Source: Funneliformis mosseae (taxonomy: Eukaryota; Glomeromycota; Glomeromycetes; Glomerales; Glomeraceae). From it: a stretch of 20,270 nt of DNA. The position numbers and the translations under genes are program-made. Numbering within the stretch: position 1 is the first letter of the stretch; each line of letters opens with the position of its first letter. Location of the stretch: NCBI GenBank assembly GCA_910592005.1, contig CAJVPP010001396.1, forward strand, positions 1 to 20,270, written 5' to 3'. The notes beneath the pieces are model-generated. The model did no database searches, was not told the origin of the DNA, and saw only the letters and a list, made by a program, of their open reading frames with translations. This document shows, piece after piece, positions 1 to 10,941 of the stretch.

Positions 1-20
1 TAGCGTTAACGAAGATTCTT

Positions 21-60
21 ATAACGAAGTTCTGATCGGCTGGATCGGCAACTTCGTTAT
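21..60. repeat. Perfect 11-bp inverted repeat (hairpin) at the left edge
   Basis: ATAACGAAGTT (21-31) is exactly complementary to AACTTCGTTAT (50-60). The 18-nt loop is built of two near-identical 9-mers ending in GATCGGC (32-40 and 41-49). This GC-normal patch stops at about position 78, where the AT-rich block begins, so it may be the end of a mobile element or of a dispersed repeat. The arms superficially resemble loxP half-sites (AACTTCGT core), but the geometry differs and no recombinase is present. Only the palindrome itself is certain. Confidence 0.7.
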
Positions 61-78
61 ATCGAGGTGTGACTGTAG

Positions 79-3000
79 TTATTAAAATATAATGCATTTA
101 ATTTTACTATATAAAAATTTTAAAATGCATATTATAAATTAATATATAAATATAAAATATAATATAATTTTTATCAATATAAATTCATTAAGATAGAATA
201 ACTACTTATTTAATTTATTATATTAAGATAAATCTAATGAAAATTTTGAAAAATTTTAGTTATTAAACTAAATTTGTTCTTATGATCATAATTGACAAGG
301 TGAATTAATAAAAAAATTTTTAACTAAAAATGAATTTTTTTTCTTTTTTACTAACTGTTTTCTTTATATTATTTATTGATTATTAAATATTAAGATATCT
401 TAAAAACTGTTTTAAATTTTTTGATATGATCTGTAATCTAACCTATGATTTGATTCAATCTGATACTTCAGGTCAGACTAAGTCAATTACTTAACTTAAA
501 TAAACCTATTTAAAACTCTAAATATAATTAAAATTGTTTGTTTAAACTTATTTTGAAGTTAACAAAATATCTAAACTTTAGTTTTACTAATTTTTTACTA
601 AAGTTTTGATATAATTTCACATTTTTATAAACTTTAATATAGTTTTTTTTTTTTTTGAGTTTTATAGATTTTAATAAGATTTTAATATAATTTTGTTAAA
701 TTTTACTTTTTATTATTTAAATAATTTACAAAACCTTTAAATTTTACTTAATAATCTTAGATATATTTGAAGAATATGAATAAAGAAATATATATTTAAA
801 GAATATGAATAAAGAAATATATATTTAAAGAATAAAAATAAAGAAATACTTAAAAAAATAGAAATAAAGAAGTAGAAATAATAATAAATAATAAAGAAAT
901 ATAATATTATTATGCAGAAATATATATATAGAGATAAAATTCATTAATATATAACCATTATAGTATTACAAATACTTTGTATCTTTTATATATTTTTTTA
1001 ATAGTAACTAGTTTAATATAAATTTTTGATATATTAAAAAAATTAAAATTGGACTTTAAAAGCTATATAAATAATATATTTCTTGATAATTAAAAGCTAT
1101 AAAAAATAATAAGTAATATATCAAAATATTAAATAGTAAAAAATTAAGTTTAAAAATCTAAAACCTAGAATTAATACTGGTAATATATAGTAAAAACTTA
1201 TTTGAAGTTATAATTAGTTACTTTTAATAATTTCTTTAGATTTTATTCTAAAAACCTTTTTTATTTTATTAAGCTATTAAACTTATAAAAATTAATAATT
1301 TATAAAATATGGATTTTAATGATTACAAAATCTTTAGATTTTTTTAATTTTTTTTGCTATTACTTTTTTTAATTAAATAAAATCTTTTGGATTTTTAATA
1401 TTAAAATTTTTTATAATTAATAAAATAATTTAATATTCATTTAATTAGATTTATTTTTTATATTTAAAGAATTTAATATTAAAAAATAAAAATGTTTATT
1501 ATTAAAATCTTATTTTATACTTATAAAAATGATTGGTTTTTGGAAAAATAAAAATTAATTTGTAAAAATAAATCCTCTTAATGATAAGTAATAGAAACAT
1601 ATTAAGTAGGTATAATTCTAGTTAAAGTTATTGAACTTATAAAATATTATAAGTTTTTAATATATATATATTTAGCAGTTTTATATAATAAATTTTTGAT
1701 AATTAATTAAATTAATAATATTTATTTAAAATTATTATAGTTAAATAATTTTGTCAAATTTTAATATTATTATTAAAATCAATTTAACTTAAAATATAAT
1801 ATATATTTAAAAATTAAATTAAAATTATATACTTTATATTTTTATTATTATTAGATATTTTTTATTATCTAAATTTTTTTTTTTAATATTTACATTTGTT
1901 TGAATTATTGAATAATAAGTTTTAATCTAAAATTATTAATATTATTATTAACAATAAAGTTAAAAGTTTATGATAATTGAGTATATAATATATACAGGTT
2001 TTCTTTCTTCAGTCTATTTTATAATATTTAAAATTGTTATATTATATTATTTTGGAAAAATAAAATAAAAAAATTCAAGTAATATCAAATTATTATTTCT
2101 AATTATTCATTAATATTTTTTCTTAAATAATCTTTATATCTTTTTTATACATTTAATATGATAAAAATTTTGATAATAAAAGAAACAATGATAAGTATTT
2201 TATTATAAATTTAATTAAGTAATTATTAAAATAGGTATAGTATTTCTTACACAAAAATTATTCAACTTATATATAATGATTTAACATATCTATATAAAAA
2301 ATAAGCTTCTTTATAATTTTTTACAAATAAAAAAGCTAATTATTCATACTTTGTAATTTATTATTACTAGAATTTATTACTTATTTATTACTTAATAAGA
2401 ATTAGTAATATGCTTTATAAAAAAAATTATACTTAAATTGATTTAAAAAAAACTGTATAGAATAAAAAAAATAAGTTAAATTATAAGAAGGATTATTAAT
2501 AAATTTTTATAATTAAATCAAAAGCATATAAATAAAATCTTAAACTATGATAATATATATTTATTTTCTTATATATTATATAAATATAAATGTTTTTTAG
2601 AAAAAATTTGTTATATTATAATCTCTTCTAAATTATAATTATTATATATACAGTATAATATAATATTCACTTAACTTTATATTAATTAAATTTAATAAAT
2701 AATTAATAATATAATTAGTTATAATTAATAACAAATAAATATTATTAATATGTAATTCTTACAAATTATTTTAATTAATAGTATTTAAATATTGATTCTT
2801 TTAAATTTTTGTAGTATATTTATATTTGATATTATAAAGTAATTTCAAATTTTATATAATTTATAATAAATTAAAATACTTTTAATAGAATTTATATAAA
2901 ATTTTTAAGTATAAAAATATTAAAATAAATAAAGTAAAATAATAATAAAAAAAAAAAAAAAATAATAAATAGACAATTAAAAAAACTAATCATAAGTAAG

Positions 3001-3693
3001 ATAAGCATTTAGCTAATTAGAGATGAAATATTAATAATTTAATAAATAAATAATATTTGATTTAAGTAGTAATAATCATTATCTATAATAATAATTAATA
3101 ATTTTTCTTTATTAAATTATATTAAAATATAAGTATTTTATAATAAAAAGAAAAAATTTTCAAATTTTTTTTTTAATTTAATATTAAACCTGGATTTATT
3201 TATTAAAAATTATATTTAATATAAAAAGTAATTTTATTTTTTAGTAATTACTTTTTTATTATTATTATATTATTAAGTTAAATAATTTAATAATATAAAA
3301 TAAATAATTAAAAAAAATAACTTTTCTTTTTTTAATAGAATTTATTAAATATAATTAAAGATAATGATATAATTAGTTATAATTGTAATAGATATAATTA
3401 GAAGATATTTTAAATAAGAAAACAGAATCTAGAATATTCTATTGTTAATCTTAAAATTTGAATAGCTTATATATATATTTTATATTTGTATTTTGAAAAA
3501 ATTTTATTATAATATTTTTTAATATAAAAGTTTTTAAAACAGATAATGCAAGATATTTAATTTTCATAATATAAATAATCTTATATAGTTAAGTCTATTT
3601 TATTAAAGTAAATGAAAACTTAAGTTAAGTATTCATTTTATATATTATTAATGAAAAAATAAACTAATAATAATTTAAATAATTTTTTTATAG
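79..3693. other. Extremely AT-rich, gene-free stretch
   Basis: About 3.6 kb of almost pure A/T with very few CpG dinucleotides and stops in every frame. I found no intact gene, tRNA or rRNA. It contains a short tandem repeat (772-858) and many A/T runs. It is most likely decayed repeat DNA continuous with the relics downstream, but the original content can no longer be read by eye. Confidence 0.7.
772..858. repeat. Three-copy 29-bp tandem repeat
   Basis: Positions 772-800 and 801-829 are identical 29-mers beginning GAATATGAATAAAG. A third copy at 830-858 is degenerate but keeps the GAATAAAAATAAAG start. Two perfect copies inside a heavily decayed region suggest this duplication arose after most of the decay, by slippage or unequal exchange. 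Confidence 0.85.
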
Positions 3694-3813
3694 GACTACT
3701 TATTTAAAATCTATAGCAAGAAATCTTTAATATATTTTTATAAATTTAGCTGAAAAATATGATGAATTAGATTAAAAGAATCATAAAAAATAGAGATATA
3801 CTGATAATATTTA
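3694..3813 (+). pseudogene. Possible decayed exon (Lys/Glu/Gln-rich, unidentified)
   Basis: One frame reads as a helical, charged peptide containing INLAEKYDEL, interrupted only by TAA/TAG codons where Gln would fit. A plausible acceptor (TTTTTTATAG, ending at 3693) precedes it and a consensus donor (GTAAGT at 3814) follows, so it resembles an exon of a decayed gene. It may belong to the relic starting at 4101 or to a separate one. I do not recognise the protein. Confidence 0.35.
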
Positions 3814-4100
3814 GTAAGTAAATTTATTTGTAAACTTAAAAAAGTATTAAATTTTTGATAAATAATAAATATTAATTTTAATATTATAGTAATTATGGTA
3901 GTTTAATATATATTTTATTAACTTTATTAAAAGAAATTTTAATTTATTATAAAGTTTTTAACTAATTGAATTATTTTATTATTAATAAAAATTATAAAAA
4001 AAATATATTAAAAAAATCTCTTTTTCGCTTTTTCATTTTCACTATAAGCAAAATTAACAAAAAAAGTGTAAAAGGAAAATAATAAAATAAGAACTGACAA

Positions 4101-5770
4101 ATGAAAAAGTTTATTAAAAAGAACTTTTCATACGAACAATCTAATGATTCTTCTCAACTACTATAATAACAATAGCATTACTATTAGTTTTTAAGAGTTT
4201 TCTGATACTGCTTCTCCTCCTACTTCTCTTTTAACCTATTAAAATGAGGATATGGACTTTGAAGAATCTGTATTTAGTTTAGTTAAACAGATAAATCTAT
4301 AAAATAAAATAAAACATATACATAATGATCCTTTTTTAAAAAAAAAAACAATTTTCTGCTTTTTTACTTATATCACAGTTATTTCTCTCTACTCTTTAAG
4401 ATGAATAAAGATCTGATCTCTCTTTTAAATCATAAAAGATAAATAAAGGTAAAAGTAAAAAAAATGATAACACAACAATAAGTCTTGCTTCTGTTTATTC
4501 TCAACTTCTAATTTCTTCTTCCTTTCTAATCACCTTTAAAAAAACTAAATAAGAAATAATACTCAACAATATAATGTTATACTAGACAATAATAATAAAA
4601 CACTAATTGCTTTAGAGTTTATCTAAAAAGGAACTTTACAACAATAAAATTCTTATTAAATAATACTAAATTAGAAAAGTTTCAACAATATAACCTGTAT
4701 CACCTATACTTAAATTAGTCATTTCATTATCAATAATACAAAAGGCCTATCACTTTATAAATATTACACCTTAAACATATAAAAATATAATTAGATATTT
4801 TGCAGCAAAATATAGAGAAATTCAATGAATTGTAATCAAATAAAAGCCTTCTTATTACAGCGCACTTGTTTATTTGTCTGTAAATAAGAACAACTTTCTA
4901 AATTAAACTCCTTATAAGGTAAACGATTCTTTCACAATTTTATTCAGATAATACGTTATATTATCTCCAATGATAAGTTAATTAAATGACATTCATTTAT
5001 TGTAAAAGTTAGTAATCTTTCTCTTAATATAAATGAGTTAGATGTTTATCAAATGCTTATAACCTTTAAAGTAAAATATTGGCAAATTCTTATCAGTAAA
5101 TTTAAAAACTCAAGAGATAATCATATGATTATGCATTTTGAATCACAATATGACCAACCTTGATTACTATATGAAAAAAAATCATACTTAATAATTAACC
5201 TTTATATATTATATCACCTGATAAAAAACTTGCTCAATATACTTAAGTTCTTACTATTTTAGAAGATCTTATACTCAAATCAAGAAGTTTTCTAAATCTT
5301 GGCAATTATAAAATCAAAATCAATATGTTAGCTGAATCTGATAATTCTTTTTCAGATTTTGAAGATGATGTAAAATCTGAACTTCCACCTTTTACTAATA
5401 CGTCTTCTCTAAACCCTCCTTCTATTGAGAATAAAACTCTCATTTTTAGTATTTTACATAAGATGTAGCATCTTATAGAAGAGATATTCAATTATTTCAA
5501 AAATACATTGATATAGGATTATTTAATATTGCTGAAATAATAGACAGTTTTTTTTCTGATGTTCTTCCAAAATTTTATAAAGAATTTGATGTTCAATTAG
5601 ATTTGTTTAATTTATTAAACAACTCCCTCATAATTTTTGAGTTTTCTTCAGTTTCTACAGCTGGTTGATCATAATGTATCCTTTTCAGTACATTTGCAGC
5701 TTTCTTGCAACTATTACTCTCGTAAAAATGATAAGATTTTTGATCTTTTTATATTTCTGAATTTATATAA
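4101..5770 (+). pseudogene. Decayed protein-coding unit, family not recognised
   Basis: An ATG at 4101 opens a Lys/Ser/Asn/Gln-rich segment (MKKFIKKNFSYEQSNDSSQ). Further coding-like stretches follow on the same strand in changing frames. Around 4210-4330 a Pro/Ser/Glu-rich stretch includes NEDMDFEESVFSLVKQ. Near 5000-5180 there is a stretch containing INELDVYQMLITFKVKYW and, later, HFESQYDQP followed by a TGA where Trp would fit. Around 5331-5420 an acidic part contains SDFEDDVKSELPPF. From 5468 there is a stretch with IGLFNIAEIIDSFFSDVLPK. Most in-frame stops are TAA/TAG flanked by sequence that reads well if they were once Gln codons, and the frame changes several times. GC is visibly higher here than in the flanks. 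An acidic, low-complexity N-terminal half followed by a folded part would suit a transposon-borne protein, but I do not recognise a domain and assign no function. Confidence 0.55.
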
Positions 5771-6222
5771 AAATTTCTGATTATTTTAAATAACTTTTTT
5801 TATACTAATTAACTAATCAATAAATTTTTTAATATAGAATTACCTTTAGCATAAAAATTTTTTTATAATATAGCATCAAATTTTCTTTTTTCTTTTGTTT
5901 TCTTTATTGTTTGTTTTTTTGAAATATAAATATTTTTAATTTAGATTAAAATTGATTTTATAAGGTGAATAATAGAATCTTTTATTAATAGTCATAGATT
6001 AGTTTTTATGTGATTTTATAAATTTTTATTTGTATTTAATTTTACTTAATATTCAATAAATTTATGAACCTACCACACCTTTAAAAAAAAAAAAATTAAT
6101 AAAAGTTATAAAATTTCTTAATAAATCATAAAATTAAAATAATTCTTTATAATAAATTTTATAATATTCTATTATAATTAATATTTTTAAAAGTAAATTT
6201 TAATAAGATTGTTAAAAGTAGA
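5771..6222. other. AT-rich spacer, nothing recognised
   Basis: A/T-rich sequence with T runs and no reading frame or structured element I can support. It separates the unidentified gene relic from the repeat block. Confidence 0.6.
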
Positions 6223-6375
6223 GTTTCAGACTGAGTTGAGTTAACTCATGAGTTAGATAAGCTAAGTCAAATTTAAATCAAATTGGATTTATAATTTTTT
6301 GATTCAATAATTTGTGAGTCAAATTGAGTTTGAGTCAAGTTAAATATTTAACTTGACTCAATATGATTTAAATTA
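6223..6375. repeat. TTGACTCAA-type palindrome cluster, left copy (includes a 32-bp perfect palindrome)
   Basis: Positions 6330-6361 form a perfect 32-bp palindrome whose outer halves are TTGAGTCAA and TTGACTCAA. A 12-bp palindrome, TGAGTTAACTCA, lies at 6237-6248. TGAGTCA/TGACTCA heptamers occur at 6315, 6331 and 6354. A related cluster occurs at 7471-7690 on the other side of the pyrimidine and tandem-repeat block, as if the two flank one composite element. The heptamer equals the Gcn4/AP-1 bZIP site, but here it is embedded in decayed repeat DNA, so a regulatory role is only a possibility. Confidence 0.75.
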
Positions 6376-6429
6376 AAAACAAGTCTTACTTTTTAAAGAT
6401 AAATAAACTGATTTATTTTAAATCAATCA

Positions 6430-6870
6430 ATTTATTTTTTTTCTTTCTATTTTATCTTATTTTTTTTCCTTCTCCCCTTCTCCCCTAGTCCTTTTTCTTA
6501 TTTTATTTTATTTACATTATATTTTTTTTATTATTTGTATTTTTATTATTTTTTTCCCTTTCCCTTTCTTTCCTCTCCCCTGGTTTTTTTTTCATTTTCA
6601 TTTTTTGTTATTTTTCTAATTTTTTTATTGTTATTTTTTTATTTTATTTCATTTATTTTTTTTTTGTTTTTCTTCCTTTTTCTCCCTTCTATTGATTTCT
6701 TTTTTTCTGATTTTTTTTTTGTTTTATATTATTTTAATTATATTTATTTATTTTTTTCTTTCCCGCTTCCCTTATCTTTTTTTTTATTTTCTTCTTTCAT
6801 TATTTGTTTTTTGATTTTTTTTTCAGTTTTGTATTATTTATTTTTAATTTTTGTTTTTTATATATTTTTT
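6430..6870 (+). repeat. Long polypyrimidine tract
   Basis: About 440 bp of the plus strand is overwhelmingly T with C clusters (for example CCTTCTCCCCTTCTCCCC near 6469-6486) and very few purines. It gives a spurious Phe-rich open frame. Such strand-asymmetric tracts can adopt triplex (H-DNA) structure; whether this one does is unknown. It directly abuts the tandem array that follows and shares its TTCTTTTT-rich character. Confidence 0.8.
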
Positions 6871-7262
6871 TAGAATAGTTCTCTTTTTCTCTCTCTCTTT
6901 CTAAATCTTATTTGGATCTATAAAACTTACTAGTAAGTGAATTAATTCCTTTTTCTTATTCTTCTTAGATTAGGTAAGCTTCGTTAAGAATATTTACTAA
7001 CATTCTTTTTTCTTCTCTTTTTTAGAAACAGCTTTCTTTAGATCTTAGAAACTTACTGATAAGTGAATTCTTTCTTTTTGTTCTTCTTAGATTGGGTAGG
7101 CTTATTTAAGAATGTTTACTAACATTTTTTTTTTCTTCTCTTTTTAGAACTGGCTTTTTTGAATCTTGGGAACTTACCAATAAATGAATTAATTTTTCCT
7201 TCTTGTTCTTTTTGGATTGGGTGGGTTTCTTTGAAAATGTTTACTAACATTTTTACTAATAT
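6871..7262 (+). repeat. Three-copy tandem repeat, unit about 121-126 bp
   Basis: Three diverged copies share, in order, AGAA, (T)GGATCT-like, AACTTAC, (A)AGTGAATTA-like, TTCTTNTTNGATTGGGT-like and TTTACTAACATT blocks. The AACTTAC anchors lie at 6924, 7050 and 7171, giving spacings of 126 and 121 bp. TTTACTAACATT recurs in all three. The first copy has a CT-rich expansion near 6880-6900. Copy 3 is the most GC-rich (TTTTTGGATTGGGTGGG) and may be the least decayed. The unit reminds me of a satellite common in Rhizophagus, which is memory only. Confidence 0.85.
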
Positions 7263-7470
7263 CACAAAAGTTCAAAATTCTAAAACTTAGTAAAAAGCTA
7301 TTTTTAAAAAAAAATAAATTTTTTTATTTTTAATAATTTTTTTAAAATAATTAATTTTATTTTATTTTTTTTTATGATTTTGATTTAAATAAAATATATT
7401 TATAAAACTTAAATATAATAATTTAAAATAAATTTTTTTTTTATTTAAATATTTATAAATTAATTAAATT

Positions 7471-7690
7471 TTGACTCAAAATTTGATTTAAATTTGACTC
7501 AATTCAAATAAATTTAAATCAAAATCGAGTTGAGTTAAACTCAAGTTGAATCAAATTGTGTCAAGTTTAAAATTTATATAACTCAAATCAAATCAAGTTG
7601 TAAAATTTTAAAAAATAAATTCAATTCGACTTGATTTGAAAAAAATAAGTTAAATAGAGTTGATTTTTAAATTTGATTCAATATGAACTT
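7471..7690. repeat. TTGACTCAA-type palindrome cluster, right copy
   Basis: Perfect TTGACTCAA occurs at 7471-7479 and 7494-7502. It is followed by many one-off variants (GAGTTGAGTTAAACTCAAG near 7522-7540, TCGACTTGATTTGA near 7627) in both orientations. Sequence style matches the 6223-6375 cluster. A short (ATCT)n microsatellite follows at about 7694-7727. Confidence 0.7.
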
Positions 7691-7817
7691 TAATCTATCT
7701 ATAGATCTTTATTATCTATCTATCTACACTTTTTTTTTAAAAATTTTTTTAAAAAAAATTATGCTGATAATAATTATATATGTTATGTTTAATTCTAAAA
7801 TAGTATTTAAGTAGAAA

Positions 7818-10800
7818 AAGTTTTCTATTAATGAAGAAATAAATATAAAAGAATTTTTTAAAGATATAGTAGTTTATAAATTAAAGTCAGATTTATGAGA
7901 AAAAATTGTGTAGCATATTTTAGTCATACAAAAATAGGTGAAATAGAAAAATTAGGATTGGAATGCAATACTTGAAAAATTATTAAATAATATGAAAAAT
8001 ATGTAACATTTAAATTACTTAGTGACTCTAATAATATATCAGTTACATATAAAATTAATGTATTTAAATTAATGAGATCAGCATCAATGCTCAATTATCT
8101 TCTGAAATTTAAATTACTAGTAAAAAATTCTTGAGAGCAGCTACGTATAGTTTAAATAAATTGATTAGAAATAATAAAGGTAATTGGATAGGAAAAGATA
8201 ATGCAAATAATATTAGAAAAAGATTTGTTTCTGATTTAACAAAATTTATTTGGTATGTGAATATTTGTTCTTATAAAATATTAAATGATAGATTTAAAAT
8301 TCTAGCTTTATTTACTAATTTTTTTGATTGAACAAAGATACAAAAAATCAAGAAGATCTTTTAATTCAAAAGAATTATAAAATCATTATAAGATCTTAAT
8401 AAATTATATTAAATTACCATAGATGGGAAGCTTAAATTTAAAAGAATCTTTATTACTTTATACAAATAATCTTTTAAAGTATGCTAAATATTTAATTAGC
8501 AAAAAGTAATAACTGCACAAAACTAAAATTCATTAACTCCTATAATTGATAAAGGGAAAGCAGAATATATAGAAATTTTAAATGAAAATATATGGTAAAG
8601 ATCTGAAATTGTTAAAGAATATTACATTCTTACAAAAACTTTAGAGGTATTAGAATATTGAAAATCTGTTAATATTAACCAATTCTGTCTAGAATTATGA
8701 AAGTATAATTTATACTTTATTATATTATTAAACTTCTAATAAACTAATAATTCATAAATATATTTATTTTTAATTAGGCAAAGATCTAAGTTTATTGAAA
8801 AACTAAGCATAACTTTTTTGTTTAAAATTAGAAAATATATATCATAATAGAAATATACGAAACTCAGTTTATATTTGACATATTAATATTAATGTTGATG
8901 AATAGGAAATAATTAATAGACATTATACAATTAGAAATAATTTAAAATAAACACTTCAAGTTTATCATACAAGAGAAATAAGAAAAGAATTTTTAGACAT
9001 AGTTAAACTTTATATTGGTAAAGTGAAAAAAGCAAGAATGTATTATATTTATTCTGCTTGATTAAAAGATTCAACAGCTTTAATTGTCCTTTAAATATAT
9101 CAATTCCTTCTATATAATGGATCAGATTACAATTCTAATTAAAAAATCTAATACACAAAAGTAGGTAATAATTTACTAATAAACTTCTTATTAAATTTAT
9201 AGTATAAGCAAGATAATTATATTGTAATCATAAAGATTTATATTATATTAGTACTTTATTTTATTATAAAAAAAAATGATAATACTTTATAAATGAATTC
9301 ATGGTTAATTTTTATGGATAACAAATATAGATGTAAAATGAATAAACTAAGATATCTAGTTGTAGCTATTGAAAGAGAATGATAAGTTATAGTATTAAAA
9401 AATAATTGTAGATTATAACTTTATAAAATGTGGTATGATTCCAAGTATAAAAATATAATGTGATATTTTCACTACAATTGAAGAGTTATTTTATCATAGA
9501 CAAGTATATATTAGTTTAAAGATCTTATATTCCAATTATCAGATTCATTATGTTATATGATAGAGTTATATAAAATATTAAATAATACAAATGAAAATAA
9601 AATTTTATTTATTTCTTTATACTGATAGAGAGTATGATCATCAAGTTACTTATATTCGTATTTAATTAGCATTAATAGCATTATTTTTAAAATTAGATTT
9701 AGATTTATTAATTGCTATTAGAATTCTGTCAGGTCATTCTTGAAAAAATCTAGTAGAATATATAATGTCAATATTAAACTTTGGCATGCAAAATATTAGT
9801 TTAATATGTAGTGAAATGAGTAATAATTTAGAAATCTAATAAAAAATGCAATTCTATGAAAAAAATTTGTATATATTCAAATAATGAGTCATAATTGAAA
9901 ATGAATTAATAGAAAATTTATAAGCATTAATTAATTTGATGGAAGATATTTTGAGCAATTATTATTAAAAGATCAACCATTTTTAACCTATAAATCTATA
10001 ACAAAAGGAGAGATTAAAAGTTTATGAGATCTTTATTAAAAATTGAAGATTTATTTAATATAAACGATAGAATAAAGAAAGATATTAAGGATAAAGTAAG
10101 TATATTTTACTTAATATTTATTTTATTATCTAAAATAATTATTAAACTATAATTAATTTTTATTTAAGTTAAATTACAAGAATTTTATAATCACTGCTGC
10201 AAGTTACAACATTATTTTTTTTTAAATAAAAAAATGTAGAGTAATAGATTATAATATTTGCAAGCCAATAATAAGTAATGAACTTGATTTTTCTCAAGTT
10301 CATTTTTTATCTGATTCAGTTTCAATAGTTGATAAAACTAACTACAAACAATTTTTGAATGTTTTTGATATAATTATAATAAAGTAACATAAACTATCTT
10401 TAATAAATCAACAATAAAAAAAGAATTTATATAGGATTTAGTCCTACTGCTTAATTTGTAAGAAATGTTGATATAGTAATTGAATATTGTAAATGTAACA
10501 AATAACATGTATTAAATAGCAAAAGTAAGTTATCTTCTTTTGAGTTATTTATTTTGAAAAGGTATCTAAATACTATTTAATATATATATGGTAATTTTTT
10601 TAAAGCTTTAGCAAATTTAAAAACAGAAATGGAAAATGTAGAGTAAAATATTAATAATAAGAATAGTGAACATGATAATGTAAAAGAAATTTTAATAAAG
10701 TAAATATTAATGATGTGTTGTTATATAGTAATCTAATAGAAGTTTTTTATTATTCAAGTAATTTATTTAAAGAAATTTGCTTCAGTGTGAAAAAGTATCA

Positions 10801-10941
10801 GAAGATGAATGAAATAAATCTGATAGAATTAAGGTAAATGAAGAATATTACTATTATTATAGTGAGTATTATATGACAACTTTAAACAAAAAATATGCTA
10901 AAAATATTAAGTTTCAAATAATAAAAAAATCACAAAAATAG
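7818..10941 (+). pseudogene. Decayed multi-exon copy of a repeated Rhizophagus-type protein family (YTDGGPDH-like)
   Basis: Long coding stretches run on the plus strand but are broken by stops and frameshifts. In order: a coiled-coil-like start (7818-8130); a clean 66-codon piece containing RNNKGNWIGKDNANNIRKRF (8131-8331); NENIW..RSEIVKEYYILTKTLEVLEY (about 8580-8660); QRSKFIEKLSITFLFKIRKY (from 8778); VYHTREIRKEFLDIVKL and MYYIYSA..LKDSTALIVL (about 8958-9090); FYHRQVYISLK (near 9500). Then come YTDREYDH (9618-9641), LALIALFLKLDLDLLIAIR and GHS-stop-KN (TGA at 9741). Next are KDQPFLTYKS (near 9970), KKCR..DYNICKP (near 10225), SPTAQFVRNVDIVIEYCKC (10443-10496) and YYYYYSEYYMTTLNKKYAKN (near 10843), with the end at about 10941. 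Two candidate introns with GT..AG ends are visible (8703-8777 and 10096-10168). In-frame stops are TAA/TAG at Gln-like and TGA at Trp-like positions. The order and motifs match a large uncharacterised family I recall from Rhizophagus, probably transposon-borne. Its function is not known to me. The C-x-C pair suggests metal binding near the C-terminus. Confidence 0.7.

Noticed and set aside
21..60. loxP-like recombination site
   Set aside because: The AACTTCGT similarity is partial. The arms have the inverse orientation, the loop is 18 nt and not 8, and no tyrosine recombinase is present.
5306..5491. 61-codon minus-strand open frame
   Set aside because: It is antisense to the acidic segment of the plus-strand relic, which reads more like protein in the plus frame.
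6535..6873. 112-codon plus-strand open frame rich in Phe
   Set aside because: It is the by-product of the polypyrimidine tract. Its composition is almost only Phe, Leu, Ser, Ile and Tyr, with no domain.
4101..10941. Alternative genetic code (TAA/TAG as Gln, TGA as Trp) making these genes intact
   Set aside because: Frames also shift repeatedly, and the neighbouring F-box gene uses TAA as a stop and has intron stops that must be spliced out. Decay explains the data better than recoding.
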